Positions 42,623 to 51,843 are shown, counted from the first letter of the stretch. The stretch: DNA of 64,000 nucleotides from Candidatus Obscuribacter sp. (GCA_016718315.1 JADKDV010000008.1:62001-126000), one strand, 5' to 3'. Numbers and translations are program-made. Notes: generated by a model from the sequence alone, not told the origin.

Positions 42623-43393
42623 ATGTCAAAGCCAGCTATAACTTTTCACGTAGTCACGCTCTTTCCTGAGCTGATAGACAACTATTGCCAGACCAGCATC
42701 ATCGGCAGGGGTGTCAAAGCCGGCTGCCTGCAAATCAAAGCCTACAATCCCAGAGACTATTGTCTGGACCGCTATCGCAAAGTCGATGACACTCCTTATG
42801 GTGGCGGAGCAGGTATGGTGCTCAAACCAGAGCCAATATACGCTTGCGTCGAGTCCATCCTGGCTGCCATTGAGAGCAATCCCCCCGGCACCGCTACCCC
42901 CATAATTATCACCAGCCCCCAGGGCAAGCCCCTGGTCCAGGCCGATGCCCAGGCCTTTACTGTCGAGTCAGACATAATCATCATCTGCGGTCACTATGAA
43001 GGCTTTGACGAACGCATCCACAGCCTTGCCACCCATGAGGTATCACTGGGAGATTTTGTCCTCACCGGCGGTGAGCTAGCCGCGCTATGTCTGGTCGACG
43101 CAGTTGGCCGCCTCATCCCGGGCGTGCTCGGTCAGAGCCAATCTCTGCACCTGGAATCATTTAACGAAGGCATCAATGGTCTACTAGAAGGTCCGTCATA
43201 TACAAAGCCACCAGTTTTTAGAGATATGGAAGTACCTGAGATTTTAAAATCAGGAGATCACAAAAAGATTGACAAATGGCGCCGAGAGCAAGCTCTCAAG
43301 CGCACCCTGGAGCGCAGACCGGACCTTTTAGTCAACGCCAAACTGTCTAAAAGCGATAAAGAGTTCTTGAGAAATTTAAAAGAAAGTCTATAA
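42623..43393 (+). CDS. trmD: tRNA (guanine-N1-)-methyltransferase
   Basis: 256 residues from ATG 42623. The SPOUT-family blocks are all present: FHVVTLFPELI at the start, YRKVDDTPYGGGAGMVLKPEP in part, IIICGHYEGFDERI, EVSLGDFVLTGGELAA in part (the SAM-binding trefoil knot) and the RREQALKRT C-terminal signature. It methylates G37 next to the anticodon of tRNAs reading CNN codons and prevents +1 frameshifting. In many bacteria it sits with rpsP, rimM and rplS; here none of these is adjacent. Confidence 0.97.
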   Translation: MSKPAITFHVVTLFPELIDNYCQTSIIGRGVKAGCLQIKAYNPRDYCLDRYRKVDDTPYGGGAGMVLKPEPIYACVESILAAIESNPPGTATPIIITSPQGKPLVQADAQAFTVESDIIIICGHYEGFDERIHSLATHEVSLGDFVLTGGELAALCLVDAVGRLIPGVLGQSQSLHLESFNEGINGLLEGPSYTKPPVFRDMEVPEILKSGDHKKIDKWRREQALKRTLERRPDLLVNAKLSKSDKEFLRNLKESL

Positions 43394-43431
43394 TTACAGA
43401 CGGTCGGTAGTTTCATATTTGGTACCATCGT

Positions 43432-44295
43432 TTGTCTTTGCCTCTGAGCACCACTAACACCAAAATCCATCCGATGATGCCTGTGGCTCGCGCAGCCAAG
43501 CTCCTGGATGTCAGCGTCAAAAAGCTGGAGAAGCGCCTGGAGCAGGGTCTAATCCAGGGCGTGCAAAGACAAATATCCGAGCGTAATGGTGGCAAATATA
43601 GCTGGTTTATATACGCCGGTGCCTTTGAGAGCCTGCTTGAGACTAGAGTCAAAGCCTGCGAAGCAAGAATATCCACCGAAGGTCTCGACCAGCTATTTTT
43701 TACTGATTTTGGTGATGGCAGCCTGGCTCCAAACGACCATACAGCCGACCTTATCGACCTGCATCTCAACATCCGTCAGTATATCGAGGACGATGGCGAT
43801 AGCACCGCCGCCGATGCTACATCTCGTTATGGCTTGAGCCTTGTCAAAGCAACAACTCAATTAACCGATGCTCAGATACTGACACCGCAGGCAATTGCAC
43901 CAGAGACTCTAGTATCTCCCATACAAGACCTTACCGACTTTACTACAATTGAGTCAGAGAGCGACTTTGACAGCACTACCATCGATATAATTGATTTTAC
44001 GGCCTCATATTACTGCGAAGAAGACGAACAACATCTTGAGTCGACCTCTGCCACAAGCACAAGCCAGGAGCGTAACACCAACATCGCCCTGGCATCCGAA
44101 TTGTTGCAGCACCTGCGCCAGGAAAAACAACGCAACGAGATACTACAAGCCAGAATTGATGAGCTTGCTGGTCAAGTCTCCAGTATGCACGAAGAAATGA
44201 GCGCCATCCGCATCGAAGTACTGGCCAAGCCGGTAAGCAAAAACTTGTTTGGCAAGATCAAGAGTTATTTTGGTTTTTCGGATGGACGGATGTGA
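43432..44295 (+). CDS. Putative HTH-type DNA-binding protein with coiled-coil tail
   Basis: About 287 residues from TTG 43432 (ATG 43474 or 43477 is equally possible; no clear ribosome site). The N-terminal segment MPVARAAKLLDVSVKKLEKRLEQGLIQG (in part: PVARAAKLLDVS) looks like an excisionase/MerR-like winged helix, followed by a Trp-containing wing. The middle is acidic and Thr/Ser/Asp-rich, predicted disordered. The end (LLQHLRQEKQRNEIL ... RIEVLAKPV) is a coiled coil. Its last 31 bases overlap the 3' end of the convergent membrane protein gene. DNA binding is a pattern-based inference. Confidence 0.5.
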   Translation: MSLPLSTTNTKIHPMMPVARAAKLLDVSVKKLEKRLEQGLIQGVQRQISERNGGKYSWFIYAGAFESLLETRVKACEARISTEGLDQLFFTDFGDGSLAPNDHTADLIDLHLNIRQYIEDDGDSTAADATSRYGLSLVKATTQLTDAQILTPQAIAPETLVSPIQDLTDFTTIESESDFDSTTIDIIDFTASYYCEEDEQHLESTSATSTSQERNTNIALASELLQHLRQEKQRNEILQARIDELAGQVSSMHEEMSAIRIEVLAKPVSKNLFGKIKSYFGFSDGRM

Positions 44296-45290
44296 TAGAG
44301 CGGCGAAATATACCGCACCGCAATCGACATAGTAGAAAGAAGTAACGATGGCAGCATCATAAAGATGCCAAATATCGAGCAGAGCATAGCGTATAGCATC
44401 GATTGCCCATTACAAAATAGACCAAAGGCAAACAAACCTGACGCCACCATCGATAGCGCCACATTGATATACCAGCCCGAGATACGCCATTTAGACTCCA
44501 GCAGAGCCCGCGCCATAAATAGACCCTGCGCTATAAAAGCCAGCAAAAACCCAGCAAAACACCAAGATAAATATGAGTTTTGCTCTTTGATAGACGAGGC
44601 TTCCTTTTGATAGCTCCTCGCCTCAAAGTAATTCTCAAAGCGGCCCAGTGAAGCTGCGATGTTTTCGTCTGCCTGAGCCAGTCTCATCTGGTCGTGCAGA
44701 GGGTTAGAGAGGATCAAGCGCCGCTCTTCTTTAAAGAGATCATGAGCAGTGTCCATGCGCTTATCTCTAAAGTTGGCTATAGCCAGCCCCTCGAGCGCTG
44801 CCAGATGTCTCGGCGAGCCCGCCCAGGACCACCTCAGCTCTTCGTTTACTTTGTTTTGCCAGTAATCAATTGGCGATTTATCGCCACCCTCATACAGCAA
44901 ACGCGAGCCATCATAATCAAGGGCCTCTGGCGATATGCGCGCAGTCAGCGCGTCTGCTGTCACCATCATCACTCCAATTGCCAGACCCACCATCGCCGCT
45001 TTGACAAAGTTGGATCGGTTAAACTCATGCAAGCTCGGCAATGAGGGCAGATTTTTGCCAGTAAAGTCTTTGTGGGTAAGGGTTTCCCATGGCGGCGGTC
45101 TAAACTCATGTTCTTTGTCTGGATCATAGAGACCGACTTCATTTGAGCCGGTGTCCACACCGCGAGCCATACCCTGACTGGCGTTTTTGATGACAAAATT
45201 TTTGTGACTGGCGACGTTTGTCTTAGTCGGACCCGCTTGCCCCGACTCTTTTTTACCAAATCCTGGTTTTCTGCCGTCGCTCACCGTCAT
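44265..45290 (-). CDS. Unknown multi-pass membrane protein, 341 residues
   Basis: The ATG at 45290 is chosen because AAGG lies 8 bases upstream; an upstream TTG lacks one. The N-terminal 95 residues are polar. One helix lies at about 99-117 (AAMVGLAIGVMMVTADAL), then a helical soluble part with a possible TPR-like pair (RHLAALEGLAIANFRDKRMD). Three further helices run to the end (WCFAGFLLAFIAQGLFMA, INVALSMVASGLFAFG, MLCSIFGIFMMLPS). No family recognised. The rnpB gene lies just upstream on the same strand. Confidence 0.6.
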   Translation of the reverse strand: MTVSDGRKPGFGKKESGQAGPTKTNVASHKNFVIKNASQGMARGVDTGSNEVGLYDPDKEHEFRPPPWETLTHKDFTGKNLPSLPSLHEFNRSNFVKAAMVGLAIGVMMVTADALTARISPEALDYDGSRLLYEGGDKSPIDYWQNKVNEELRWSWAGSPRHLAALEGLAIANFRDKRMDTAHDLFKEERRLILSNPLHDQMRLAQADENIAASLGRFENYFEARSYQKEASSIKEQNSYLSWCFAGFLLAFIAQGLFMARALLESKWRISGWYINVALSMVASGLFAFGLFCNGQSMLYAMLCSIFGIFMMLPSLLLSTMSIAVRYISPLYHIRPSEKPK

Positions 45291-45375
45291 ACCCGCAGCC
45301 TTAACTAGCCTAGATATGCCCAAAATAGAGCCACTCGCCAATCATGAATGGTCTAAGATTTTGCGTCTAAAAGTT

Positions 45376-45715
45376 GGAGTAACGCATAAGCCGGGTTCTG
45401 TGTTCGACTGTCATCTATCTGGGAGTATGGTCTCCCATACCCTCTAGCGGCATCAGCATCTTGAGATAGCGGGCCACTATGACCTCAAGATATACCTTCG
45501 CCTTGCACCTTCAGCGGGGTTTACCTAGCCAAGGCCTCTCGACCTTGCTGGTACGCTCTTACCGCACCGTTGCACCCTTACCTCGACAAGCGAGGCGGTC
45601 TTCATTTCTGTGGCACTATCCTCACGCTCACGCGCACTGGGAATTACCCAGCAACCAGCCCTGTGGTGCCCGGACTTTCCTCATCATTAAATGACGCGAC
45701 AGTCTGCGCTACTCC
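45376..45715 (-). ncRNA. rnpB: RNase P RNA (bacterial class A)
   Basis: Read on the minus strand, the 5' end begins GGAGTAGCGCA and soon reaches the universal GAGGAAAGTCCGGGC block (45667-45687 region). The 3' end carries ACAGAACCCGGCTTATG (45384-45400) and closes with TGCGTTACTCC, which pairs with the 5' end to form helix P1 (one G-T). The length of about 340 bases fits. This ribozyme removes tRNA 5' leaders together with RnpA. Confidence 0.95.
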
Positions 45716-45874
45716 GCCTGCCATTATACGCCGTGAATAACACCGACCGGCCCAAGATAATGTCTTTGCATCTTTGACGGTTTCCCGCATAAATGATCTA
45801 TACAGCGCCTCTTTACTATGTTACAAACTATGAGTCGGATGCAAAGGGCCCATTACTAGAAGGAGCCAAGCACT

Positions 45875-46135
45875 ATGTATAGCTCAATCGGGATCTGGGA
45901 TTTTGGATTCTTTTTCGTTATCTTTTTGATTGGCATTTTAGCCACATATTTTCATTGGACCCACGCCATGCACGCCATTCGCCGTCGTGGTTCGGTGGGA
46001 GCCAATTATTGGGGCAACTATGCCAGCTCCAAGCAAGGCAAGGACGAAGGCAAATTTAAACTACCAAAACCAAGCAGCAAAGCTCTTACTTGTGTATCGG
46101 GTAAAGCCCAATCAGGTTGCGGCGCCAGACGTTAA
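45875..46135 (+). CDS. Small single-helix membrane protein
   Basis: 86 residues; AGAAGGAG before ATG 45875. One hydrophobic helix (about 8-27, WDFGFFFVIFLIGILATYF), then a polar basic tail with three cysteines near the end (LTCVSGKAQSGCGARR). No family recognised. Real gene by its good ribosome site. The upstream 159-base gap to rnpB shows no other feature. Confidence 0.65.
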   Translation: MYSSIGIWDFGFFFVIFLIGILATYFHWTHAMHAIRRRGSVGANYWGNYASSKQGKDEGKFKLPKPSSKALTCVSGKAQSGCGARR

Positions 46136-46276
46136 GCACGCTTGCTTACACAATTGCTAATGACAGTCGTTTAGCCACTGTCCAGTTTTATCAACATTAT
46201 GCGACTGCCCTTCATTTTTAGTCAAAATGCACTGTTTTAATTGGCTAAACAGCGCTTTGACGGGCATGATTAATAT

Positions 46277-47605
46277 ATGGCCAAAACTCCTTCTACAGAT
46301 CAGTCTAGCGAGACTATCGTCGAGCCCTCTGGTATAGAGAGCCAGTACGACTGTGTCTACGCCAGGGCAAAAGAGAGCGGCACCTTTGGCGACTTTGAGA
46401 GAGCCGCTAGTGAGTACCGAGCTGCCACCGATGTGGCACGGTCATTTGGCCTTGAGGACGAGCGGCTTTTTGACAGCCTCTCCAGATTAGCTTATTGCCA
46501 TTATCGCCTCGGTGACATGCAGCAGGCAGAGGTTGCCTACAGAGAGGCCCTTGAGCTTATGGAGCGCTTCCACAAAAGTAAGCATCCAGACCGCTTTGCC
46601 TCGATACTCTGGGCTATGGCTGTGCTCTTATCAGACAGCAAACGCTTTAACGAAGCCGAAGAATACTTCAAACGCTCCATGGCTGTATCCGAGAGTTGGT
46701 CCGGTCCAAAAGACCGTTTTGTGGCAGACTGTCTTTGGGGTCTGAGCAAATGTTTGACAGGAGCTGGCAAAATCAACGAAGCAGAAGAAGCAATTAAAAA
46801 CGCCATAGCCATCTACCAGGGCCTGGATGAAAACGTCGACGACTTCCTCGCCACCAATTACATCAATCTGGGCTCACTGCAAATGCAACGTGGCAAAATA
46901 AATGATGCCATCGAGTCACTGACACACGCTCTTACACTGAGAGAGCGCATCGCCGGCAAGTACGATGCCACAGTGATGAGTGTGCAGGGCAAGCTAGCGA
47001 TGGCTTACATGCAAATCAAAAATTACAGTGAGGCATTTAGACTGCTCAAAAAGAGTCTCAAAATCACCGAAAACATCTTTGGCATCATGAGTCCAGAAGC
47101 TGCTCGCAAACAAGTGGTCATGGGCGATTGTCTTGCTTGCCAAAATAAAAACGAGCTGGCTGTAAAAGTGCTTGAGCGCGCAAAAAAAATCATCGAGAGC
47201 GACCCCGAAAACTTTGATCCCACTCTCATGTCAGCTTGTCTCTTTGAGCTAACCACCGGCTATCAGCGCCTCAAAGATGATCGCAATACAAAGCTGAGCC
47301 TCGAAGAACTCGTCCATCTCTTTGACAAAAACTCACCGCCCCTCAATCGCGGCGGACTTTATGCTGACTCACTCATAAGGCTAGCAGCCATTTATGACAA
47401 ACAATGCTTATTCAAAAAAGCGCGTCCGCTCTACGAAGAAGCGCTACAGATAAGAGAGCGCATTTATGGTAACGAGCACAAACTCGTAGCCGAAGTCTTG
47501 ATGCGCCTGGGCACATGCCAGGGCAAGATGTCGCTGGGCAATTTGGCCAACGAAAACATCAAAAAAGCAGAATCAATGCTAGCCGATTTGAAAAAACGTG
47601 CGTGA
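46277..47605 (+). CDS. Cytoplasmic TPR-repeat protein (kinesin-light-chain type repeats)
   Basis: 442 residues from ATG 46277. About eight 42-residue TPR units of the KLC type, e.g. LSRLAYCHYRLGDMQQAEVAYREAL, NYINLGSLQMQRGKINDAIESLTHAL and LIRLAAIYDKQCLFKKARPLYEEAL (each in part). No signal peptide, so a cytoplasmic scaffold is likely. No catalytic domain. The start lacks a ribosome site and lies in AT-rich sequence, which could mean leaderless translation. A T-tailed hairpin lies about 70 bases past the stop. Confidence 0.85.
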   Translation: MAKTPSTDQSSETIVEPSGIESQYDCVYARAKESGTFGDFERAASEYRAATDVARSFGLEDERLFDSLSRLAYCHYRLGDMQQAEVAYREALELMERFHKSKHPDRFASILWAMAVLLSDSKRFNEAEEYFKRSMAVSESWSGPKDRFVADCLWGLSKCLTGAGKINEAEEAIKNAIAIYQGLDENVDDFLATNYINLGSLQMQRGKINDAIESLTHALTLRERIAGKYDATVMSVQGKLAMAYMQIKNYSEAFRLLKKSLKITENIFGIMSPEAARKQVVMGDCLACQNKNELAVKVLERAKKIIESDPENFDPTLMSACLFELTTGYQRLKDDRNTKLSLEELVHLFDKNSPPLNRGGLYADSLIRLAAIYDKQCLFKKARPLYEEALQIRERIYGNEHKLVAEVLMRLGTCQGKMSLGNLANENIKKAESMLADLKKRA

Positions 47606-47672
47606 TAAGCAGAGCTAAGGGGGCTTAATTTATATTTGATAAGAGATCTCACAGCACACTCAAATCTAACAG

Positions 47673-47696
47673 CCTTTGACCAGCCAAAGTTTTTTA
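47673..47696 (+). terminator. Probable terminator of the TPR gene
   Basis: CTTTG (47674-47678) pairs with CAAAG (47685-47689) and TTTTTT follows at once. The stem is short. Confidence 0.5.
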
Positions 47697-48197
47697 AAAA
47701 AATAAAAGATTTTTTGTTGGTTTGTTAAATAAATTTCCAACGAAAAGCCTTTTATAAATTGATAACCAACAGGTGTTGACAACGACCGAAGTCCGAGCAA
47801 ATCAGAAGACCTCTTTTTGTTTTGGGTGATGGCCCCACACCTACCCGAGACCTTTGTTACACCTGGGATTAGGCAATACACACGCCAACCGCAGATACAT
47901 GCTGACCTTTACAGACCATTCATCCACCAAGAAACCACAAGAGGGCGCTAACACCCCGGGAGGAACTTGAGGTCAACACTCAGCGAATATCCTGACCCAA
48001 CTATTATATTCTGCGCCAATCAATCAGAAGGCAATACTAGTGCTGTTTGGCAAGAAATAGAAAAAGCCAGAACACTACCGAAACTACACACAAAACACTT
48101 TTCGAAATTTTCAAAGCCATTCAATACTCTCACTAACGCCTTCCAACCACTAAAAGAGAGCCCCTTAAATACAATTTGATAGAAGCAGTGCCTGCCC
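47697..48197. other. Intergenic region without supported gene
   Basis: 500 bases, A/T-rich at first. A 70-codon frame from TTG 47967 follows GGGAGGA too closely and has no protein-like features. TTGACA at about 47776 has no good -10 partner. Nothing else was recognised. Confidence 0.4.
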
Positions 48198-49505
48198 TTA
48201 ACACACTAACAACAGCGACAAATTCCACAAAAATGGTGGACGGGGATCGCCGTCTTTGCGCTGTACACCTTTGAGTTGCGAGTATGTGGGAGTGTGCTCT
48301 CTAACAACACTGGAGACATATGAGCCTGCATACGCTAAAGCGCCCAGTCCCATCATCACAGGCTTGATCCGTGAGCTAGCCACCATTCCTGCTGTCAAAA
48401 GCAAGCCACCCGCTCCATAACCGGCATCTTCAGCCACTTTTTGACCATAGTATGATTTACGCTCAGCGTCATTATTGATGTCGCTATAACTTTTGTAGTT
48501 ATCCAAAATACCTGATGCTTTGTAGATACCAAAGGCACCAGGCACAAAGCGAGCTATACTGCCCATGCGGGATTCGGCTGCTAGAGTAGCAGCGCCAGTA
48601 GCACTCGCCGGCACAGCGGCATCGAGCATGTATCTGCTATAGGTGGTGAGTGGGCTAGCCTGAGCCAAACTCTGACGCTCGTAATTAAAGTCAAACTTGG
48701 ATGGGCTGCGCAAGAAGTGCTGCACTGTATCATCCGGCACAATGGTAGTACCAATGGTGCCATCAGCTCGCTTATAGGTAGCATTGGCAACACCAGCAAA
48801 TTTGAGGTCCTCACCGACATTTACTTGACCTGATTGACCAGGAAAAGCACCCATAACCAAATCTATACGACTGGCACTGAGATAGTCCTGGACATCCTGT
48901 CTATCGCGAGGATTGCCTGAATTAGCACCTTTCATGATCCATTCGCCCAGAGTAGGTGGATCACCAGCGGCACTGCGCTGCTCCAGAGCCCCTGTACGAG
49001 CCATAATGTCACGGACAGTGGTGAGCGCCATGGCTCGACCAGGAGACAAAAACTGCTTAGTATTATCCAGATGCGGCGTACCCAGACCAAAGACCCAGGA
49101 GCCCTGAGTCAAAACCGAAGTGTTCATAACATCCACAGCGCGGCTCGGATCTGGCTTTAGTCCCTCTACTTGCACCACAGCCAGGTCATTTACGTCATCG
49201 AGTTTAACTATATGACCCGCTCTCTTTTGACCATCAGGCGTTTGGATTTCTATGTTTTTGGAGTTATTAACCACGTGTGCGTCAGTCATGACCTGTGTGC
49301 CATCACCGATAAAAAAGCCGCTACCAGCCTCCCGCCCAAATTCGCGATTGACCATCACTTTTACAGTCTTGTCTTGATACTTTTCGAGCACTGAGCCAAG
49401 CAAACTGCCATGGCAAGTATCAACAGGCTCCAAAAAGCCTTTTTCGTTGATCACAGGCTTCTGTGAGCAATCGTCATTTTTACTGTCAGGGCTGTCTTTA
49501 GCCAA
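48198..49505 (-). CDS. Trypsin-like (HtrA-type) serine protease with hydrophobic C-terminal part
   Basis: 435 residues from a TTG at 49505 (GGTGA upstream; an in-frame stop lies just above). Catalytic triad visible: H77 in TDAHVV, D107 in NDLAVVQV and S225 in PGQSGQ (the usual PGxSGG has Gln in the last place). No PDZ domain follows. Instead there are about 180 residues with two hydrophobic stretches (AEDAGYGAGGLLLTAGMVAS, VMMGLGALAYAGSYVSSVV) that may insert in the membrane. No standard signal peptide. Probably an envelope quality-control protease or a secreted effector; the target is unknown. Confidence 0.78.
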   Translation of the reverse strand: MAKDSPDSKNDDCSQKPVINEKGFLEPVDTCHGSLLGSVLEKYQDKTVKVMVNREFGREAGSGFFIGDGTQVMTDAHVVNNSKNIEIQTPDGQKRAGHIVKLDDVNDLAVVQVEGLKPDPSRAVDVMNTSVLTQGSWVFGLGTPHLDNTKQFLSPGRAMALTTVRDIMARTGALEQRSAAGDPPTLGEWIMKGANSGNPRDRQDVQDYLSASRIDLVMGAFPGQSGQVNVGEDLKFAGVANATYKRADGTIGTTIVPDDTVQHFLRSPSKFDFNYERQSLAQASPLTTYSRYMLDAAVPASATGAATLAAESRMGSIARFVPGAFGIYKASGILDNYKSYSDINNDAERKSYYGQKVAEDAGYGAGGLLLTAGMVASSRIKPVMMGLGALAYAGSYVSSVVREHTPTYSQLKGVQRKDGDPRPPFLWNLSLLLVC

Positions 49506-49535
49506 GGCAATTCACCAGCGCGATGTCACACCCAA

Positions 49536-50048
49536 CTATATACCCGCCAGAGTGGTTTTGGACACTTCCGTGCGCAGTAATTGACGGCGCATCAGTTTGC
49601 GCCAGTGAGGATAGGTAGCAAAAATCACACTACCCAGGCAAAGCGGCCAGGATCCGGTCATAAAAAACGTCAAGACCCACATTACTTCTTTGGTGACAAA
49701 CAGTCGTCCGGCCCAGCGGAAGTTTTGCACTGTAGGCTTGGGCATGGCTACTTGACTGTCTTCAAAATCAAAGGCTAGCTGAGCGTGCAAAAAGGTTAAA
49801 AAGACAGCAGCCGCAGCCAACCAGTCGCGCCCCTGCCCACCAGACAATGCCGCAATCATTAGCAAAGCAAAGAGCACAAATGAAGCTTCGAGCATGCTTG
49901 CCCAACGCACAGGCTGCAAGCCAGTATGATCAGCTATCGTCATACTTGCGGCAACTGGCACAGCACTATCAGCCAAGTTGTTATTAGCGGGCACAGCAGC
50001 GCCCAACGACCCTTGAGTCAGGATTCGAGTTTGCATAGCGATACTCAC
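49536..50048 (-). CDS. Unknown membrane protein, about 170 residues
   Basis: The GTG at 50048 or ATG at 50036 could start it; neither has a clear ribosome site. The polar N-terminus is followed by hydrophobic segments at about 54-68 and 76-90 and a pair near 120-143 (EVMWVLTFFMTGSWPLCLG), ending in a basic tail. No family recognised. It sits 30 bases upstream of the HtrA-like gene on the same strand, so the two may share a transcript. Confidence 0.55.
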   Translation of the reverse strand: MSIAMQTRILTQGSLGAAVPANNNLADSAVPVAASMTIADHTGLQPVRWASMLEASFVLFALLMIAALSGGQGRDWLAAAAVFLTFLHAQLAFDFEDSQVAMPKPTVQNFRWAGRLFVTKEVMWVLTFFMTGSWPLCLGSVIFATYPHWRKLMRRQLLRTEVSKTTLAGI

Positions 50049-50505
50049 TGTAGCGGTGGTAAGCCAATCTTTGTGGACTAAGATTTTTATACCCGCCCCA
50101 AGACCTAAAAAAACCTCCCTGGCATCCAGTCAAAAGTATCTCCTGTACCAATGTCACCGGGCTGCCACAGGCAGCGTTGTATTATCAATTCCTCCACCAC
50201 TTTTGCACCGAGCACCACGCCAGAAGCTATTGCTTCTAGCGTGGTTGCTTTTTGTGCTGCCACCACCCCTAGTGGCGCCGCGCCAACTATAAATGCATCT
50301 AAAAGCGATTATTTGCTCTATTTTTGACTGTCATGATTGATTGATGGTGCTTATTTTTATAGGGTGGTTTTTATAACTATTCCAATCATCTCTTTTTGAG
50401 CTACCAACCTAAAGCTAATGCCCAATACCAGCTCTAACCTCGCCTGACAGACCACTGGTTTGGCGGTGAGTAACATCATCAACTGCATACGAAAGGAGCG
50501 CTGTA
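50049..50505. other. Intergenic region before the third AAG-biased block
   Basis: No protein gene is supported. It contains a GCTGCC/GGCAGC hairpin (50161-50175), a strong plus-strand terminator (50215-50253, listed separately) and AT-rich sequence (about 50300-50400) that could hold a promoter for the small genes downstream. Confidence 0.4.
50215..50253 (+). terminator. Orphan plus-strand intrinsic terminator
   Basis: CCACGC-C-AGAAGC (50215-50227) pairs with GCTTCT-A-GCGTGG (50232-50244), loop TATT, tail TTGCTTTTTG. No plus-strand gene lies upstream in the preceding 2 kb, so it may end a small RNA starting near 50050-50150. Confidence 0.65.
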
Positions 50506-50667
50506 ATGCTCAATTACACCTTTCTGTTTGTGATTCTGCTGGCCTTTCTGCCGATGGGGATTGTCATCTATCTCTCCCGTCAAGAAAAGAAAGAGTCCAG
50601 CAGAGCCGCCATCGCATCAAGCAGCGCCGCCCCCTTGCCCCAACGGCAAAAGCAGCGCAAGACCTAA
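50506..50667 (+). CDS. 53-residue membrane peptide
   Basis: ATG 50506 preceded by AAAGGAG. One membrane helix (residues 4-23, YTFLFVILLAFLPMGIVIYL) then a basic, Ser/Ala/Gln-rich tail (RQKQRKT end). The second small membrane protein gene follows after 22 bases with its own CCAGGAG site, so they form a small operon in the third AAG-biased block. No family recognised. Confidence 0.6.
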   Translation: MLNYTFLFVILLAFLPMGIVIYLSRQEKKESSRAAIASSSAAPLPQRQKQRKT

Positions 50668-50689
50668 ACCGCCAAGCCAGGAGTCCCAA

Positions 50690-50920
50690 ATGCAACTCAC
50701 GCACCTCAAAACACGCGCAAGCAACATGCCCACCTTGATCGACTTGATGATTGTGGTGGCTGTTGTTGGCATCATCGGCATCGAAGCAGTCTTCATCCTG
50801 ATTGGTCTGGCTTTGCTCACCACCGCCGCATACCTGTTGCTCAAGTTTTTGCTCTGGAGCATCCGCCTGCTGAGTCATTTGCTCGCCCGCCACGCCAGCG
50901 ACAACTCACCAAACAGCTAA
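50690..50920 (+). CDS. 76-residue small membrane protein
   Basis: ATG 50690, CCAGGAG upstream; an in-frame upstream extension would overlap the 53-residue gene and has no site of its own. Two adjacent hydrophobic helices (about 14-35 and 37-60, MIVVAVVGIIGIEAVFILIG and LLTTAAYLLLKFLLWSI) and a polar tail. No family recognised. Probably expressed with the preceding small membrane peptide. Confidence 0.6.
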   Translation: MQLTHLKTRASNMPTLIDLMIVVAVVGIIGIEAVFILIGLALLTTAAYLLLKFLLWSIRLLSHLLARHASDNSPNS

Positions 50921-51238
50921 CCAGGGCATGCTGCTCTTGCAACCAAGAGAGCTTGGTAAAGGCAGCGATTTGGGCATCACTTGACAAGACTGAGCTAGCT
51001 AGCGCAGGCGAGATGGTTAACATTCTTGACTACCCCGGAATACAAACTTGCCCTGGTGCCAGCTTTTTTCATAGGTTGAGTTGTTATTTCCATCTCTACT
51101 CAAGACCCCCCAACCCCTTTTAAAACCCTCCACTGAGTATGCACTTCATGCCAGCCCGCCTCTTTTAGAGCCGTGCTGTTTTGCTGTGCCCGATGGAAAA
51201 GACACTTTTCTTCCACAACCTCAAACAGGATGACTAGC
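50921..51238. other. Intergenic region with a small hairpin
   Basis: CTCTTG (50934-50939) pairs with CAAGAG (50944-50949) just after the small gene. The rest shows no gene; no clear promoter for the next gene was recognised. Confidence 0.35.
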
Positions 51239-51835
51239 ATGAACCCCATCAAGAAAATCGCGGTAACTCTTCTGGCAATCGACGTCATCTGGGCGACGAT
51301 CATGGCGACCTTTGGCGCCCGTCTGATCACGCAGCTGGGCCTCGCGGCCGGCTCCGACCCAGGACTGTCCTATGTCTCCGGCTTCAGCGGCTGGATCATC
51401 ACCTTCCTCGCGGCACTCTTCCAGGGCGGCATCTTCCTCGCGGTCGGCTCGGTCTTCTTCACCATCGGTCTGGTGATCTACTCCAAGCTTCCCGCCGGCG
51501 GCAAAAAAGTGGTCCACTGGGCTCTGCTCGCTGATGTCGTCTGGGCGGCACTCTTCGCCACCTTCGGTGCCAGCGTGATGGCTCAAGCCATCGGTCTGGT
51601 CGGTGTCTCCGGCAGCGCAGCAGCGATCAACGCCGTTTTGCTCTGGTGCATCGCCTTCGTCGCCGCCTACTTCCAGGGTCTGGTTTTCATGACCGTCGGC
51701 GCCGGCTTCATCTTTGTCATCTCGGTGATCGTTATCGCTTTCAGCGGCAACAACAGCAAAGGTGGCACTGGCAGCAACAGCGCTGACACCACCTCGACCA
51801 ACGACCGCAACCCGGGCGAACCTCCGCTCCGTTAA
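51239..51835 (+). CDS. Four-helix membrane protein with internal duplication
   Basis: 198 residues from ATG 51239. The first half (DVIWATIMATFGARLITQLGL ... AALFQGGIFLAVGSVFFTIG, in parts) and the second (DVVWAALFATFGASVMAQAIGL ... AAYFQGLVFMTVGAGFIF, in parts) are clear repeats of a two-helix unit with W-A-x3-A-T-F-G-A and F-Q-G motifs. The C-terminus is a Gly/Asn/Thr-rich disordered tail. No family recognised; the F-Q-G positions suggest a pore or binding face. GC-rich codon style. A very strong terminator follows. Confidence 0.7.
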   Translation: MNPIKKIAVTLLAIDVIWATIMATFGARLITQLGLAAGSDPGLSYVSGFSGWIITFLAALFQGGIFLAVGSVFFTIGLVIYSKLPAGGKKVVHWALLADVVWAALFATFGASVMAQAIGLVGVSGSAAAINAVLLWCIAFVAAYFQGLVFMTVGAGFIFVISVIVIAFSGNNSKGGTGSNSADTTSTNDRNPGEPPLR

Positions 51836-51843
51836 GGTCTCCA

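Noticed and set aside
47967..48179. Possible 70-residue protein after GGGAGGA
   Set aside because: The TTG start is too close to the ribosome-like site, and the composition is not protein-like.
50056..50292. 78-codon frame across the orphan terminator
   Set aside because: Contains the strong terminator hairpin in mid-frame and has no convincing start signal.
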